From assembly GCF_004337505.1 (NCBI RefSeq), contig NZ_SJZI01000002.1, positions 414,379 to 478,378 of the forward strand: DNA of 64,000 nucleotides, read 5' to 3'. The notes under the pieces were generated by a model, which searched no databases, was not told where the DNA came from, and worked only from the letters and a program-made list of their open reading frames with translations. A program made the translations under genes and the position numbers. The DNA is from Flaviaestuariibacter flavus. Its GTDB lineage: Bacteria; Bacteroidota; Bacteroidia; Chitinophagales; Chitinophagaceae. This document shows positions 18,399 through 27,681 of this stretch, one piece after another. Each line of letters opens with the position of its first letter. The first letter of the stretch is position 1.

Positions 18399-19646
18399 TC
18401 AGTTCGGTTGCGCCAAAAGGGTACCATCCGGTTCTGCTTCGGGCTCGGCGGCTTCGGCGGGCTCCAGGAACAGGTACCAGAACACAAGGAGCAGCAGCAC
18501 GAAATAGAGGTGCTTTTCGCGGAAGAGGCTTGCCTCGGTGATATTGTTGAAAAGCACGATCAGCGGCAGGAAATACGCTACCGGCTCCGACCAGGGCACC
18601 CGCCGGAAGATGCTCCCGATCATGGCGAAGAGAAAAAGCAGCACAAAAACAAGACCGACGACTCCGGTATTGACCAGCACGTCCATATAGCCATTGTGAC
18701 CCTGCCCGGGGTCCCAGGAAAGTTCATGAATATGCGAGAACGGGTTGTACTCCTCTTTTGAAAGCCAGTAGCCCCCCGAGCCGAAGCCGGTAGCGACGCG
18801 GTCCTGTGCCGCCAGGTCACTGCGGATGATTTCCCATACATCGGTACGGCCCGTAAACGTAAGGTCGCGGTTGTTGATACCAAGCGGCATATCCGTACTC
18901 CCCATGATCTGGCTCAAAAACGGAACGAGCAGCCCAAGGCCGATCACGACATAAAACAGCGGGCGCATCAGGAAGCGGATGCGGTAGGCAATGAAAATAA
19001 CAATCACCCCGCCCAGGGAGGTCATGCTGTCGCAGCGCAGCAGCTGGTAAACGATCGCGGCATCAAGTGCAAGCAGCACTAACCAGGGCAGGCTGCGCGG
19101 CTCGAAAAGGTTGATGACGATAAACGCAAAGGCCAGGAACTGTCCCATGTTGTTGGGCGATGAAAAAAGCCCCTGTGTGCGTGTCGCATCTTCGAAATAC
19201 CAGGAGGCCTGCGCCGGGAATGCAAAGATGAACCCGAGGTTGAGCACCACGACGAAAATCGCTATGTGCTTCAGGGTGCGGAAGAGTGCTTCGCGGCCTA
19301 ACACATTTACAACGACAAATGCCTGGAGTACCGTCAGCAGCATTCTTACGGTATCGTGTACACTGTTGCTCCGCAGCTCTACCGGCGACCAGCTGATGGA
19401 AAGCGCATAAAATGCAAGTACCGCGAATAAGGGGATACTGCCCTCCAGGCTTACGCAGATATCGTCGGCGAAAAAAATATAGGCTACTGAAAGAGCGATA
19501 CAAACGGTGCCGAGCAGGTTGAGCACCGCGTCGAGCGGGGCCAGCGCGGGGATGGCGAGAAAGATCGCCGAGAAAGGGAGGATGAACAGCAGCAGTTGCA
19601 GCGGTCCGAGGAGAAAACGGGCGGGCTTGCTGGTGATCAGGTTCAT
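18399..19646 (-). CDS. O-antigen/exopolysaccharide polymerase or ligase (Wzy/WaaL-like)
   Basis: About 415 residues, nearly all hydrophobic, with 10-12 predicted membrane spans. The largest loop contains VATGFGSGGYWLSKE and GQGHNGYMDVLVNTG, matching the Wzy_C/O-antigen-ligase pattern with its conserved H-N-x-Y. I start at the ATG at 19646 (MNLITSKPARF); an in-frame ATG at 19694 would add a polar tail and overlap the upstream gene by 17 nt. In this context it most likely polymerises repeat units delivered by the Wzx flippase. Confidence 0.85.
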   Translation of the reverse strand: MNLITSKPARFLLGPLQLLLFILPFSAIFLAIPALAPLDAVLNLLGTVCIALSVAYIFFADDICVSLEGSIPLFAVLAFYALSISWSPVELRSNSVHDTVRMLLTVLQAFVVVNVLGREALFRTLKHIAIFVVVLNLGFIFAFPAQASWYFEDATRTQGLFSSPNNMGQFLAFAFIVINLFEPRSLPWLVLLALDAAIVYQLLRCDSMTSLGGVIVIFIAYRIRFLMRPLFYVVIGLGLLVPFLSQIMGSTDMPLGINNRDLTFTGRTDVWEIIRSDLAAQDRVATGFGSGGYWLSKEEYNPFSHIHELSWDPGQGHNGYMDVLVNTGVVGLVFVLLFLFAMIGSIFRRVPWSEPVAYFLPLIVLFNNITEASLFREKHLYFVLLLLVFWYLFLEPAEAAEPEAEPDGTLLAQPN

Positions 19647-19677
19647 GCGGGATGGGTTAATGAATGATTGGTTCGGG

Positions 19678-20787
19678 TCAGGCGGCGCGGGCAACGCGGC
19701 GGGCGCGCGCTACCAGCAGGCCGATCGAGGTCTTTTCTGCATTGAGGTACAGGGCGCGTGGGCGGCCGTTTACGAGCTCATTGACGATCGCCTCGGGGCT
19801 CAGGTGCTTCCGGTAGTAGGCCTTTACTTGGCCCACCATCGTCGCCGCCTGCTCCTCGGGGTAAGCCAGTGCTTCGCGGAGCTTTTCCGTAAAATTGCCG
19901 TTATGAAAAACCACGGCGTTTTTGCCATCAACGAGCGCCGGCGCAAAAAGCTGCGCATACTCTTCGTGCAGGATGGGGATGGTGCCCACCGACATGGCTT
20001 CGTAGATATTATGCGATAGCGGCATGAAGACTCCGGGGCAGGCAATGAAGAACGCGTATTGCGCAATCGTGGGGCGGAGCTCGCTTTGCTCCACCACAAA
20101 GTTGGCTTTGTCCACGATGTCGATTGTACCGTGGCGGCGGCCACTCTCCAGCTCACCCGCGCTCTTCGGGAACCGGCACTCCGGCAGTTCGGCAACAGCC
20201 CCGGCCATCGCCAGCCGATCCATCATCGTAAAGCGCCCTGTGGCGGAAAAGATCTTGTAGTCATTCGCATCGAAGTTTCCGGCGAAGAACACCGAGCGCT
20301 GCCGGTTGCCGTCGTCAACAGGAGCGTTCCACCAGCCATATTTATACATGTGCGGATGCATCCCGATCGGGATGTGGTAAGTGCCCGGGCCGGGCTCTTC
20401 GCGGAAATAATCATTGGAAAGCTGCCGTTGCTCCGGTGTGCGGCGGCGCCCGTCCGTAAAGGTGATGGCACCCGCCGGAGGCTCCGCGCTGAAGAGCACT
20501 TTTTCCTCTTCTATGATAAAGCGGGAATAGTCGTCGCCCAGGCTCAGGAGGAAACGGAGGTTCCCGTTCACATACACCTGGTAGCCGGCGCTTTCAAAAT
20601 ATTTGAAAAGAATATAGAGGTAACGCACGTAGGTATTATTGGTCAGGTCGAACCACACGGCCGGCGCCGCCGTGCTGCTGCGCCCCGGGCTGCGGCGCGT
20701 CAGGTAGCTATGAAATAGGGTAACGTCACGCCATTTCTTTCTCAGTTTCCGGCGCACCTTAAACAGGATCCTGGATAGGCTTTCCAT
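19678..20787 (-). CDS. glycosyltransferase, exostosin-like
   Basis: 369 residues. The segment LSHNIYEAMSVGTIPILHEE is typical of GT-B donor-binding helices in exostosin-like (GT47-type) families, and SVFFAGNFDANDY resembles their central motif. The N-terminus is basic (KVRRKLRKKWRD). I infer a cytoplasmic sugar transferase acting on the repeat unit, consistent with its place between flippase and polymerase genes. Exact family is less certain than for its neighbours. Confidence 0.7.
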   Translation of the reverse strand: MESLSRILFKVRRKLRKKWRDVTLFHSYLTRRSPGRSSTAAPAVWFDLTNNTYVRYLYILFKYFESAGYQVYVNGNLRFLLSLGDDYSRFIIEEEKVLFSAEPPAGAITFTDGRRRTPEQRQLSNDYFREEPGPGTYHIPIGMHPHMYKYGWWNAPVDDGNRQRSVFFAGNFDANDYKIFSATGRFTMMDRLAMAGAVAELPECRFPKSAGELESGRRHGTIDIVDKANFVVEQSELRPTIAQYAFFIACPGVFMPLSHNIYEAMSVGTIPILHEEYAQLFAPALVDGKNAVVFHNGNFTEKLREALAYPEEQAATMVGQVKAYYRKHLSPEAIVNELVNGRPRALYLNAEKTSIGLLVARARRVARAA

Positions 20788-20817
20788 GGTTATTTTTTTG
20801 TCGGTGTCGAATAACGG

Positions 20818-22155
20818 TTACCTGCGGAGCGCGATCAGGCTAAGCGCATTGTGGCAGAATTGCCTCGGCCGGCAGTATAAAGGGTCAACAAGACGAATGC
20901 TGCGCCGCCGCAAAAACGCTACCAGCAGGCCAAACACTAGCAGTTCGGCCAGCGGCCACGCCAGCGCCGAGCCTTCGAGGGCGCGGTAGTGGTGCAACAA
21001 GGGTAGTAATACAATATTGACACCGAACCCGGCAATCAGGTAGCGAACGTACACGGCTTCGTACTTCAGGTGCAGCATTACCTGCTGCCCGAGGGCCAGG
21101 TTGAGATTTGAAAGCAGGAGACCGAAGGCGAAGATCCGCAATAAGGGTACAGCGCCGGCAAACTCATGCCCGAATACGAAGCCGATCAGTGGCTCGGCAA
21201 AGAGCAGCGCCGCCAGCGAGATACCAAGCGTCAGCGTCACCACGTAAGGCAGTATCCGCCGCACCCGTTCCAGCCCCGCGGCTTCCGACTCCCGGAAGGA
21301 AGCACCGATATAGGGGAAAAGCACCGTGTTGAGCGGCATCGAAATAATGCTTTGGAAGATGACCACGATCCGCAGTCCGGCCGAGTACAGGCCCGTATCC
21401 GGGATGCTCAGAAGGGAGCCCGCCAGGATCAGGTTGGTGAGGTGGGACTGGTTTCGGATCAACTCCATAGCCGACATGTGGCGGATATCGAGCAGGGTTT
21501 GCTTCACTGCGCCCACCTTCGTCCACGACACCCGGATGCCATAGCGCCGCAGGGCATAGCGCAGCGAGAAGAAGGACACCGCCACATGCGACAGGCTGGT
21601 GATCAGCGGGTGCAACACGTAGTCGCTCCGCTCACGGATGGCCAGCACAATGGCGATCGAAAAGCAAAGTTTGGAAATAAAGCTGAATATCGCGAAGCGC
21701 CGGGTTTCCTGCATTGAATGATATACCCAGCTCGGGTTGATGACCCAGCCGATGCAATACAAAAACGCAAAGAACGACACCAGCTTCTGTGCCGCCAGCT
21801 GCGGCACCGTCCATACCAGCACCGAAAACACCAGTGCGCAGGCACCGAGTATATAAGTTTTCGCCACCAGGACGCGGCTCACCACGGCATTCACCGCTTC
21901 CTTATCGCCCTGCGCCTCTACGATACGGCGAATGCCATAAAGGTCAAAGCCGGCGTTGATAAACAAAACGAAGTAATAAACGTAGGCAAACACATAGTTG
22001 ACCACGCCGTAATACCCCGGACCGATGATCCTTGATATGATCGGTAACGTCACCAGGGGCAACACGTAGTTGCCCGCCTGGAGCATTGCCAGGGCCAGGA
22101 AGTTGGCCATGGCAATGCGTTTACCTCCGCCGATGCCTGTTGCACTAGTCTTCAT
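20818..22155 (-). CDS. polysaccharide flippase (Wzx-like, MOP superfamily)
   Basis: 445 residues, about 12 membrane spans. The N-terminal MANFLALAMLQAGNYVLPLV followed by IISRIIGPGYYGVVNY is the typical Wzx/RfbX start. This family moves undecaprenyl-linked repeat units across the inner membrane before Wzy polymerisation. It lies 20 nt downstream of the UpxY gene in the same operon. No frame break. Confidence 0.92.
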   Translation of the reverse strand: MKTSATGIGGGKRIAMANFLALAMLQAGNYVLPLVTLPIISRIIGPGYYGVVNYVFAYVYYFVLFINAGFDLYGIRRIVEAQGDKEAVNAVVSRVLVAKTYILGACALVFSVLVWTVPQLAAQKLVSFFAFLYCIGWVINPSWVYHSMQETRRFAIFSFISKLCFSIAIVLAIRERSDYVLHPLITSLSHVAVSFFSLRYALRRYGIRVSWTKVGAVKQTLLDIRHMSAMELIRNQSHLTNLILAGSLLSIPDTGLYSAGLRIVVIFQSIISMPLNTVLFPYIGASFRESEAAGLERVRRILPYVVTLTLGISLAALLFAEPLIGFVFGHEFAGAVPLLRIFAFGLLLSNLNLALGQQVMLHLKYEAVYVRYLIAGFGVNIVLLPLLHHYRALEGSALAWPLAELLVFGLLVAFLRRRSIRLVDPLYCRPRQFCHNALSLIALRR

Positions 22156-22175
22156 AGTCTTCAGTTGCCCCGGGC

Positions 22176-22712
22176 TCAGCCGGCATCAGTGAAACGGTAA
22201 TAGGGGTAGATCTGCGGCACAGGTGTATCGTGTGCCTTTCTCGGCGCGGGCATGTCGGCCACGAGAATGAACCCAAGGGAAGCAAGGGAGCGGCTGACCG
22301 TATTCTGCATGCGGGCCACCTTATAGTCAGCTTCCTCTTCCTGGCATACCGGCTCGGGGTGAACGGGGGTCCGCGCTACACGCACCTGGCTGTATTCGGA
22401 AAGAAAGCAGCGGATCATGGCGATATCCTCATCCGAGATAAGCGCCGGCGCGTTGAGCCAATGCAATACGCCGCAAACACCGCTGATGCTACGCACCTGC
22501 GCGAGCTGGGCTTCAGTTATCCGTACAAATACGATCCCGGGAAAAAGCGGTTCCTGCTCTGTCTTTTTCAGGAAGGACCAGTTTGATGTGATGGTGCGGA
22601 GCGGAAGATAGGTTTCGAACTTTTTTCTGGCCAGCAGATGGGCCACCTTTTTCTCGCACTTGGAACGGGTGCATAAGGCATACCAATGCCCGTTGGGTAA
22701 AGGGGTGTTCAT
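22176..22712 (-). CDS. UpxY-type NusG paralogue, transcription antiterminator
   Basis: 178 residues. The N-terminal NGN domain is clear (GHWYALCTRSKCEKKVAHLL, LFPGIVFVRI, VLHWLNAPALISDEDI). Specialised NusG paralogues of this kind (UpxY in Bacteroides, RfaH/LoaP elsewhere) prevent premature termination inside long polysaccharide operons. The C-terminal half lacks the usual KOW consensus of valine, glycines and proline, reading instead SRSLASLGFILVADMP, so coupling to ribosome or NusA may differ. It is the third gene of the operon rather than the first. Confidence 0.88.
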   Translation of the reverse strand: MNTPLPNGHWYALCTRSKCEKKVAHLLARKKFETYLPLRTITSNWSFLKKTEQEPLFPGIVFVRITEAQLAQVRSISGVCGVLHWLNAPALISDEDIAMIRCFLSEYSQVRVARTPVHPEPVCQEEEADYKVARMQNTVSRSLASLGFILVADMPAPRKAHDTPVPQIYPYYRFTDAG

Positions 22713-22790
22713 TCAATTGGTTTTATAGGTTAGCATCAACCGCCTGTGTGGCGGAAAAAAACAAGTTCATCGGTTTCCCGCGATATTGGA

Positions 22791-25130
22791 TCAGGCCTTT
22801 TTCACCTGTGGGCGCAGCATCCGGAACAATGTACCAAAGCTCCAGGATGATGCATTGCTATTGTACGGCTTGCCCCCCTGGGCCCCGAAACCGTAGCCAT
22901 AGCCACCCGCTTTCTGGAAGCCCCTGGCCTTCACCGCGTTGAACACGATCGACAGGTTGGGCAACGCAGCTACCGGGTAGGCTTCGTCGAGCTTACGGAT
23001 TACGGATTTCGGCGTTTGTGCATGGCGAACCACGAAGTAGGTAAGATCGCTCCATTCGGCCAGGATAAAGGCATCCGTGGCTGTTCCTACCGGCGCGGCG
23101 TCCATGATGATGAAGTCAAAGGTTTCTTCCAGGTACTCGAACAACACGCCGAGTTTTCCGTTCAGGAGCAATTCCGTGGGTTGGGTCTCCGCAGTGCCGG
23201 GCGGTATCACGAATAGGTTCTTATATTCCGTTCCTTTAATGACCTCATAGGGCTCTGTCTCTTCTTCCAGAAACTCGGCAAGCCCTGTCGGCGACCCTGT
23301 CAATAACAGTTGTGAATCCTGCGCGGGGCGAAGGTCCGACTTTAACAAAACAACTTTCTTGCCAGAGAGCGACATGCTAACGGCCAAGCGCTCCGCGATA
23401 AAAGTTTTTCCTTCCCCGTTAAGGCTGGAAGTGACGAGGATCTTTTTCTTGCCGCCCGACTTGCTGAAAAGCCCCGTTGCCACACGCAATTGGCGCAATT
23501 GCTCCTCGATCGCGGGATTGCTGCGCAATGACGCGCTTCCCTGGTCGTAAGCGACCTCGCCGCTGACCGGGATCGAAGTATACTGCTCGAGTTCGGAGCG
23601 GAACAGCAGCTTCTGGCTCAGCACCTCGCGCTTGATCACGTAAGCGATACCGGTAAGCACCGACGCAATGAGTGCGGCCAGCAGTATGAAAGGCTTATTG
23701 GGGCTTACCGGCAGCGTGGATGCCCGGGCAGTTTCCACTACTTTACTATCGGCGATGTTTGATGCCGACCCGATTGCGGTTTCTTCGCGCTTTTGAAGCA
23801 GGAAGGAATAAATGCTGTTCTTGATCGACTGCTGACGGCTTACGTCCAGCAACTCGCGCTCTTTTTGCGGAATCGTCTGGAGCATCGAGTTATAACCCGA
23901 ATTCGTGGAGGAAAGATCGCGCTGGCTTGCCTGCAGGCCGCGGCGTTGGTTCCGGATATTCTCAAGCACGCTCGGCCGCATCCGCTCGATCTGGTCGTTG
24001 AGCGCAATCATGCTCGGATGGTTCTCGGCGGTCGTCTTGCTCAGGCGCTCCCGGTCGAGTTCGGCCTGGTAAAGCTTTTCGAGCAGGTGGGAAAGCAGCG
24101 GGTCGGCAACACCCAGGGTAGCCGGCGCAATCGAAGTGCCCTCTTTGCTTACCACATATCGTTCCACCTGGTCGAGCACGGCAAGCTTCATATTGATCTC
24201 CGAAAGCCGCTGGTCGTTGTCGCCAACATTCTTAAGGTACATGCGCCCCTGTTCACTGAGATCTACAATCCCCTTGCTCGACTTATAATTCTGGATCTGC
24301 TTTTCTACCGAGTTAAGCTCGCGTTGCACGATGCGCATCCGCTCGTCTACAAAGGCGATTGTATTGCGGGCAATGGCATTGCGGTAATCGATGCCGGCGC
24401 GGTTGTAGTCTGCGATCAGGTCGTTGAGGATGTCCTCACCGCGCTGAGGCACCTCGTCGCGGAACTTCAGCTTCACGATGCTCGACAGCTTGCCGGCAGC
24501 GGTCACCTCCAGTTGTTTGGAAATATCGGCCGCAGCCACTTTGGGTTTTACAAGGCTGAAGCGCAGCGGCTTGGCGGCTTGCTTTTCAAAGTGCGGATTG
24601 GTCACGAACTGAAGCTCACCCCACGGGGTATTCACCGGAATATTAAGCGGGTAGTTATGGCCGCCGGCATGCACCACCTGGCGGGCGGCATCATAGGCGA
24701 GCGGCACGGGCTCCTTGGTTGTGCGGATTGTTTCGGGATTGACGGCCGTCACCAGGACGGGGCTGGTGGTATAAGCCGACCGGTCGGAAACGCGGCCCTG
24801 CTCGCTGATGGGCGCATACAGGTGCAGGTGGCGCACTACGGCGTCGAGCAGGTTGCGCGACTGGAGCACGACCACTTCGTTTTCGACGATCTTTTTGGAG
24901 TTGAGAATATTGAGCGATTCACTGACAGTAATCTCTTCGGATCCTTTCTTTTCATCGCTGATCAGCAGGGTCGCGGTCACTTCGTAGCGCGGCGTTGCGT
25001 AACGTATGTACGCCAGGCCGGCCAGGAGGAATACAATGGCCAGTCCCAGGAATAGCGGCCAATATGGCAGATAGCGTGTAAGGAGCTCTTCAGCAAAAGG
25101 GGTGTTTTTCGCTTTCGGTCGGTTAGGCAT
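22791..25130 (-). CDS. polysaccharide co-polymerase / tyrosine autokinase (Wzc-like)
   Basis: 779 residues. Order: membrane helix at about 24-48, Wzz-type periplasmic domain with coiled coil (about 270-430), second membrane helix (ILLAALIASVLTGIAYVI), then a cytoplasmic BY-kinase with Walker A (SSLNGEGKT), Walker A' (VVLLKSDLRP) and Walker B (FIIMDAAPVG). The C-terminal tail has only a few tyrosines (GGYGYGFGAQGGKPY), fewer than classical Wzc tails. It controls chain length and export together with the Wza-like lipoprotein encoded just upstream. Confidence 0.93.
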   Translation of the reverse strand: MPNRPKAKNTPFAEELLTRYLPYWPLFLGLAIVFLLAGLAYIRYATPRYEVTATLLISDEKKGSEEITVSESLNILNSKKIVENEVVVLQSRNLLDAVVRHLHLYAPISEQGRVSDRSAYTTSPVLVTAVNPETIRTTKEPVPLAYDAARQVVHAGGHNYPLNIPVNTPWGELQFVTNPHFEKQAAKPLRFSLVKPKVAAADISKQLEVTAAGKLSSIVKLKFRDEVPQRGEDILNDLIADYNRAGIDYRNAIARNTIAFVDERMRIVQRELNSVEKQIQNYKSSKGIVDLSEQGRMYLKNVGDNDQRLSEINMKLAVLDQVERYVVSKEGTSIAPATLGVADPLLSHLLEKLYQAELDRERLSKTTAENHPSMIALNDQIERMRPSVLENIRNQRRGLQASQRDLSSTNSGYNSMLQTIPQKERELLDVSRQQSIKNSIYSFLLQKREETAIGSASNIADSKVVETARASTLPVSPNKPFILLAALIASVLTGIAYVIKREVLSQKLLFRSELEQYTSIPVSGEVAYDQGSASLRSNPAIEEQLRQLRVATGLFSKSGGKKKILVTSSLNGEGKTFIAERLAVSMSLSGKKVVLLKSDLRPAQDSQLLLTGSPTGLAEFLEEETEPYEVIKGTEYKNLFVIPPGTAETQPTELLLNGKLGVLFEYLEETFDFIIMDAAPVGTATDAFILAEWSDLTYFVVRHAQTPKSVIRKLDEAYPVAALPNLSIVFNAVKARGFQKAGGYGYGFGAQGGKPYNSNASSWSFGTLFRMLRPQVKKA

Positions 25131-25142
25131 GTCTTCACGGTT

Positions 25143-25931
25143 TTATCGGGTCACTCGATCCACAATAATTGTAACAAATGAGAGGCCACTTAGTATGATT
25201 GGTAATATTTGCCGGCCGTTCGAGGCCTGACCGACGCGGGCTTTCGTTGGCTCGGCATAAACAACATCGCCATTGTGCAGGTAGAAATACGGGGAGCTGA
25301 GCAGGCTCCTGTCGTTTAGATCGATCCGTTTCAGGATCTTTTCGCCTCCCTCCTCCCGGATGAGCAGCAGGTTATCGCGGCGTCCGTAAATGGTGAGGTC
25401 GCCGGCCATACCGATGGCTTCGAGCACAGAAATTTTTTCGTTGGGCACCGGAACAACGCCGGGGTGGGCCACTTCACCAAGAACGGTCACGCGAAAATTG
25501 AGGAAGCGGATGGACACCACGGGATCGAGCAGGAGCTTTTTATCGACCAGCTGGGTGCGCAAGGTTTCGGTGATATCCTTCTTGGTATACCCCGCCACGC
25601 GCATTTTGCCGAGTATCGGGAATTGAATATTTCCGTCGGCATCCACCAGGTAACCCGTAGCCACAGTCGTGTTGGTGCCGTTGATGGTGGTGTTGGAGTT
25701 GTTATTAAAGAGTGCTGTGGCCTCCGGGTTGGGGCTGCTCACCTGGATGCTGAGCAGGTCGCCGGGATTGATCCGCTGGAGCTCCGGCGCCGGGCTGGCC
25801 ATCCGGAGATCGTTCGGGATATCATTGAAGTAGGTGACCTTGCGTGTATCAACGCAGGATGCAAACAATAAGGGGCAAGCAGCGATGGCGAGCTGAATGG
25901 CCGCTGAGGCGGGCTGGAGTCGGAGTCGCAT
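25143..25931 (-). CDS. polysaccharide export lipoprotein (Wza-like)
   Basis: 262 residues. Type II signal peptide with lipobox LLFASC. The polysaccharide-export domain includes LQRINPGDLLSIQV and YLVDADGNIQFPILGKMRV, followed by a SLBB-like domain (TVLGEVAHPGVVPVPNEKIS, EAIGMAGDLTIYGRRDN) and a hydrophobic C-terminal segment (ILPIILSGLSFVTIIVD). It forms the outer-membrane export channel and is the first gene of the locus, 12 nt upstream of the Wzc-like gene. Confidence 0.92.
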   Translation of the reverse strand: MRLRLQPASAAIQLAIAACPLLFASCVDTRKVTYFNDIPNDLRMASPAPELQRINPGDLLSIQVSSPNPEATALFNNNSNTTINGTNTTVATGYLVDADGNIQFPILGKMRVAGYTKKDITETLRTQLVDKKLLLDPVVSIRFLNFRVTVLGEVAHPGVVPVPNEKISVLEAIGMAGDLTIYGRRDNLLLIREEGGEKILKRIDLNDRSLLSSPYFYLHNGDVVYAEPTKARVGQASNGRQILPIILSGLSFVTIIVDRVTR

Positions 25932-25941
25932 AGTTTAGGCC

Positions 25942-25981
25942 CTGCATTGGCGCAGGCACAGCATGCGCACAATTCGCATGC
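25942..25981. promoter_or_regulatory. two inverted repeats in the capsule operon leader
   Basis: CCTGC-ATTGGC-GCAGG (25942-25957) and GCATGCG-CACAATT-CGCATGC (25961-25981) lie 11-50 nt upstream of the Wza-like start. They could be leader-RNA hairpins acted on by the UpxY antiterminator, or operators. No consensus promoter was found beyond them. Confidence 0.35.
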
Positions 25982-26222
25982 CACCGGGCCCACAACCTCT
26001 GCCTGCAAGCGACAGCCGGTCCGGAGCAAACTCCCGGGCGGCTCAGGCTGCCGCGATCCTTTCCGCATTGGTTTAAGATTTGAGGCGTCTTTGCGGGTGT
26101 CGGCGCTTCAACAGGATGCGGACGTCTTCAATGATTGCAGGGAGTCCCGTTCTTCATTGACCATGTTTAACCGGTTGACAGCTTGTGTGGACTTGTACTG
26201 TCTTACCTCAAACCGCCTGACT

Positions 26223-27362
26223 ATGGGAGACCTTTCCCAACAAACGATCGCGGGCAATCCGGCCCGGCATGGCTCAGAACCCCGGGTAGACTGGGTGGAC
26301 TTTGCCAAAGGCTTCTGCATCTTTATGGTTGTCATGCTGCACTCAACGGCAGAAATAGAAGAAGCCGTGGGGCGGGAAGGCTTTATGCGTTACCTCGTGA
26401 CCTTTGCGAAGCCTTTCCGGATGCCGGACTTCTTTATGATTTCCGGCCTGTTTCTTTCCCGCGTCATTCACCGCGGATGGCGCTCCTACCTTGACCGGAA
26501 GGTGCTGCACTTTGCATACTTCTATTTCATCTGGGTCAGCATTCACTTTGCCTTGAAACTACCCGGTTATGTGCGCAGCCACGAGCTCGCAGCCGGAATT
26601 TCCGATTACTGCAAAGCGTTCATACAGCCGCTCGGTACGCTTTGGTTCATCTACCAGCTTCCCGTTTTTTTCGTATTCATCAAACTGGTGTGGCGCATAC
26701 CGCCGCCAGTCATCTTCGCTTTCGGCGCCGCACTCGAGATCGCGCATATCAACACCGGCTGGATCGTTATCGACCAGTTTGCTTCCCGCTTCGTCTATTT
26801 TTATACCGGGTACTGGCTGGCGCCAAAAATCTTCGCCCTGGCTTCCTGGGCCCAGTCCCGGACCTCCCTTGCGGCGCTTGCCCTTTCCGTGTGGTTCCTG
26901 CTGAATGGCGCGCTTGCCTTTGGCGGCTACGCCGCGAAACCCTTCATCTCCCTGCCCCTTGGTTTTGCCGGCGCGGCGGCTGTAGTCATCGTCGCGGTGT
27001 TGCTTGCCCGTACCGCGGCTACCCGGCCCATCCGCTACTGCGGGCAGAACTCCATCGTCGTTTATCTCGCGTTTTTCCTTCCGATGCATGCCACAAAGGC
27101 CATATTGCTGAAGACCGGCCTGGTTCCGGATGTAGGTATGATGGCGATGATAACTTCCGTTGCGGCAGTAAGCGGCGCTCTGTTGCTTTGGTGGAGCGTG
27201 CGCCGGACACAGCTATCCTTCCTGTTCGTGCGGCCTTCCCGGTTCAGGCTCGAAAGGGGCAGTGCGGACCGGAAGCCACCACATGTTTTCAAATGGAGCC
27301 TGTTGACGAATAATATCTATCGCAGGATGACACGTTCAAAAAAGCCGGAGAAAATCGCCTAG
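26223..27362 (+). CDS. acyltransferase family 3 membrane protein
   Basis: 379 residues from the ATG at 26223, with about ten hydrophobic helices. RVDWVDFAKGFCIFMVVMLHS carries the N-terminal helix and histidine typical of acyltransferase-3 enzymes, which move acetyl or other acyl groups across the inner membrane onto sugars. A longer open frame extends upstream to 25947, but its sequence is unlike the family and includes leader DNA of the divergent operon. Divergent from the capsule genes, it may O-acylate that polysaccharide. Confidence 0.85.
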   Translation: MGDLSQQTIAGNPARHGSEPRVDWVDFAKGFCIFMVVMLHSTAEIEEAVGREGFMRYLVTFAKPFRMPDFFMISGLFLSRVIHRGWRSYLDRKVLHFAYFYFIWVSIHFALKLPGYVRSHELAAGISDYCKAFIQPLGTLWFIYQLPVFFVFIKLVWRIPPPVIFAFGAALEIAHINTGWIVIDQFASRFVYFYTGYWLAPKIFALASWAQSRTSLAALALSVWFLLNGALAFGGYAAKPFISLPLGFAGAAAVVIVAVLLARTAATRPIRYCGQNSIVVYLAFFLPMHATKAILLKTGLVPDVGMMAMITSVAAVSGALLLWWSVRRTQLSFLFVRPSRFRLERGSADRKPPHVFKWSLLTNNIYRRMTRSKKPEKIA

Positions 27363-27410
27363 CGACACCAATCCTACCGTACTACAGTGTAAAATTCCGG
27401 TACCTGACAG

Positions 27411-27452
27411 GTAGCAAAAACAAAAGCGCCTCCGGCTGATGCCGGAGGCGCT
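27411..27452 (-). terminator. intrinsic terminator of tRNA-Ser(TGA)
   Basis: A perfect 12-bp stem AGCGCCTCCGGC / GCCGGAGGCGCT with a 4-nt loop, followed on the minus strand by TTTGTTTTTGC. It ends the tRNA-Ser transcript 12 nt past the mature 3' end. Part of the hairpin may also stop plus-strand transcription from the acyltransferase gene. Confidence 0.85.
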
Positions 27453-27464
27453 ACATACTGTGGG

Positions 27465-27549
27465 CGGAGAGAGAGGGATTCGAACCCCCGGAGGTTTGAC
27501 CCTCAACGGTTTTCAAGACCGCCGCAATCGACCGCTCTGCCATCTCTCC
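27465..27549 (-). tRNA. tRNA-Ser, anticodon TGA
   Basis: 85 nt. Acceptor stem GGAGAGA / TCTCTCC, D-arm GCAGAGCGG, anticodon loop CTTGAAA giving TGA, a long class II variable arm (GAGGGTCAAACCTC region) and T-arm GGGGTTCGAATCCC. The long variable arm and discriminator G fit serine. No full CCA is encoded at the 3' end. Confidence 0.95.
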
Positions 27550-27553
27550 GCGG

Positions 27554-27584
27554 CAAATGTAAGGTCGGCGAAACAAATCGCAAA
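27554..27584 (-). promoter_or_regulatory. full -33/-7 promoter of tRNA-Ser(TGA)
   Basis: On the minus strand TTTG (27581-27584), 19-nt spacer, TACATTTG (27554-27561), only 4 nt upstream of the mature tRNA 5' end. Both elements match the Bacteroidota primary sigma consensus exactly. Confidence 0.75.
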
Positions 27585-27633
27585 AAAAGCTTCTGAATGC
27601 GAGGCGGTTATGCGCCGACTATCATTCCAGAAG

Positions 27634-27664
27634 AAAGCCTCCCAAACCGGGAGGCTTTATAAAA
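27634..27664 (-). terminator. hairpin after decayed coding fragment
   Basis: AAAGCCTCCC / GGGAGGCTTT with a 5-nt loop (27634-27658), read on the minus strand into TTCTTCTGG. It lies 24 nt past the stop codon of the coding fragment ending at 27682, suggesting that fragment was once a real gene end. Confidence 0.55.
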
Positions 27665-27681
27665 TCATCCGCCTGAACATC

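Noticed and set aside
25947-26222. 92-residue N-terminal extension of the acyltransferase
   Set aside because: The extension is proline/arginine rich, has no signal or family similarity and lies over the divergent operon leader.
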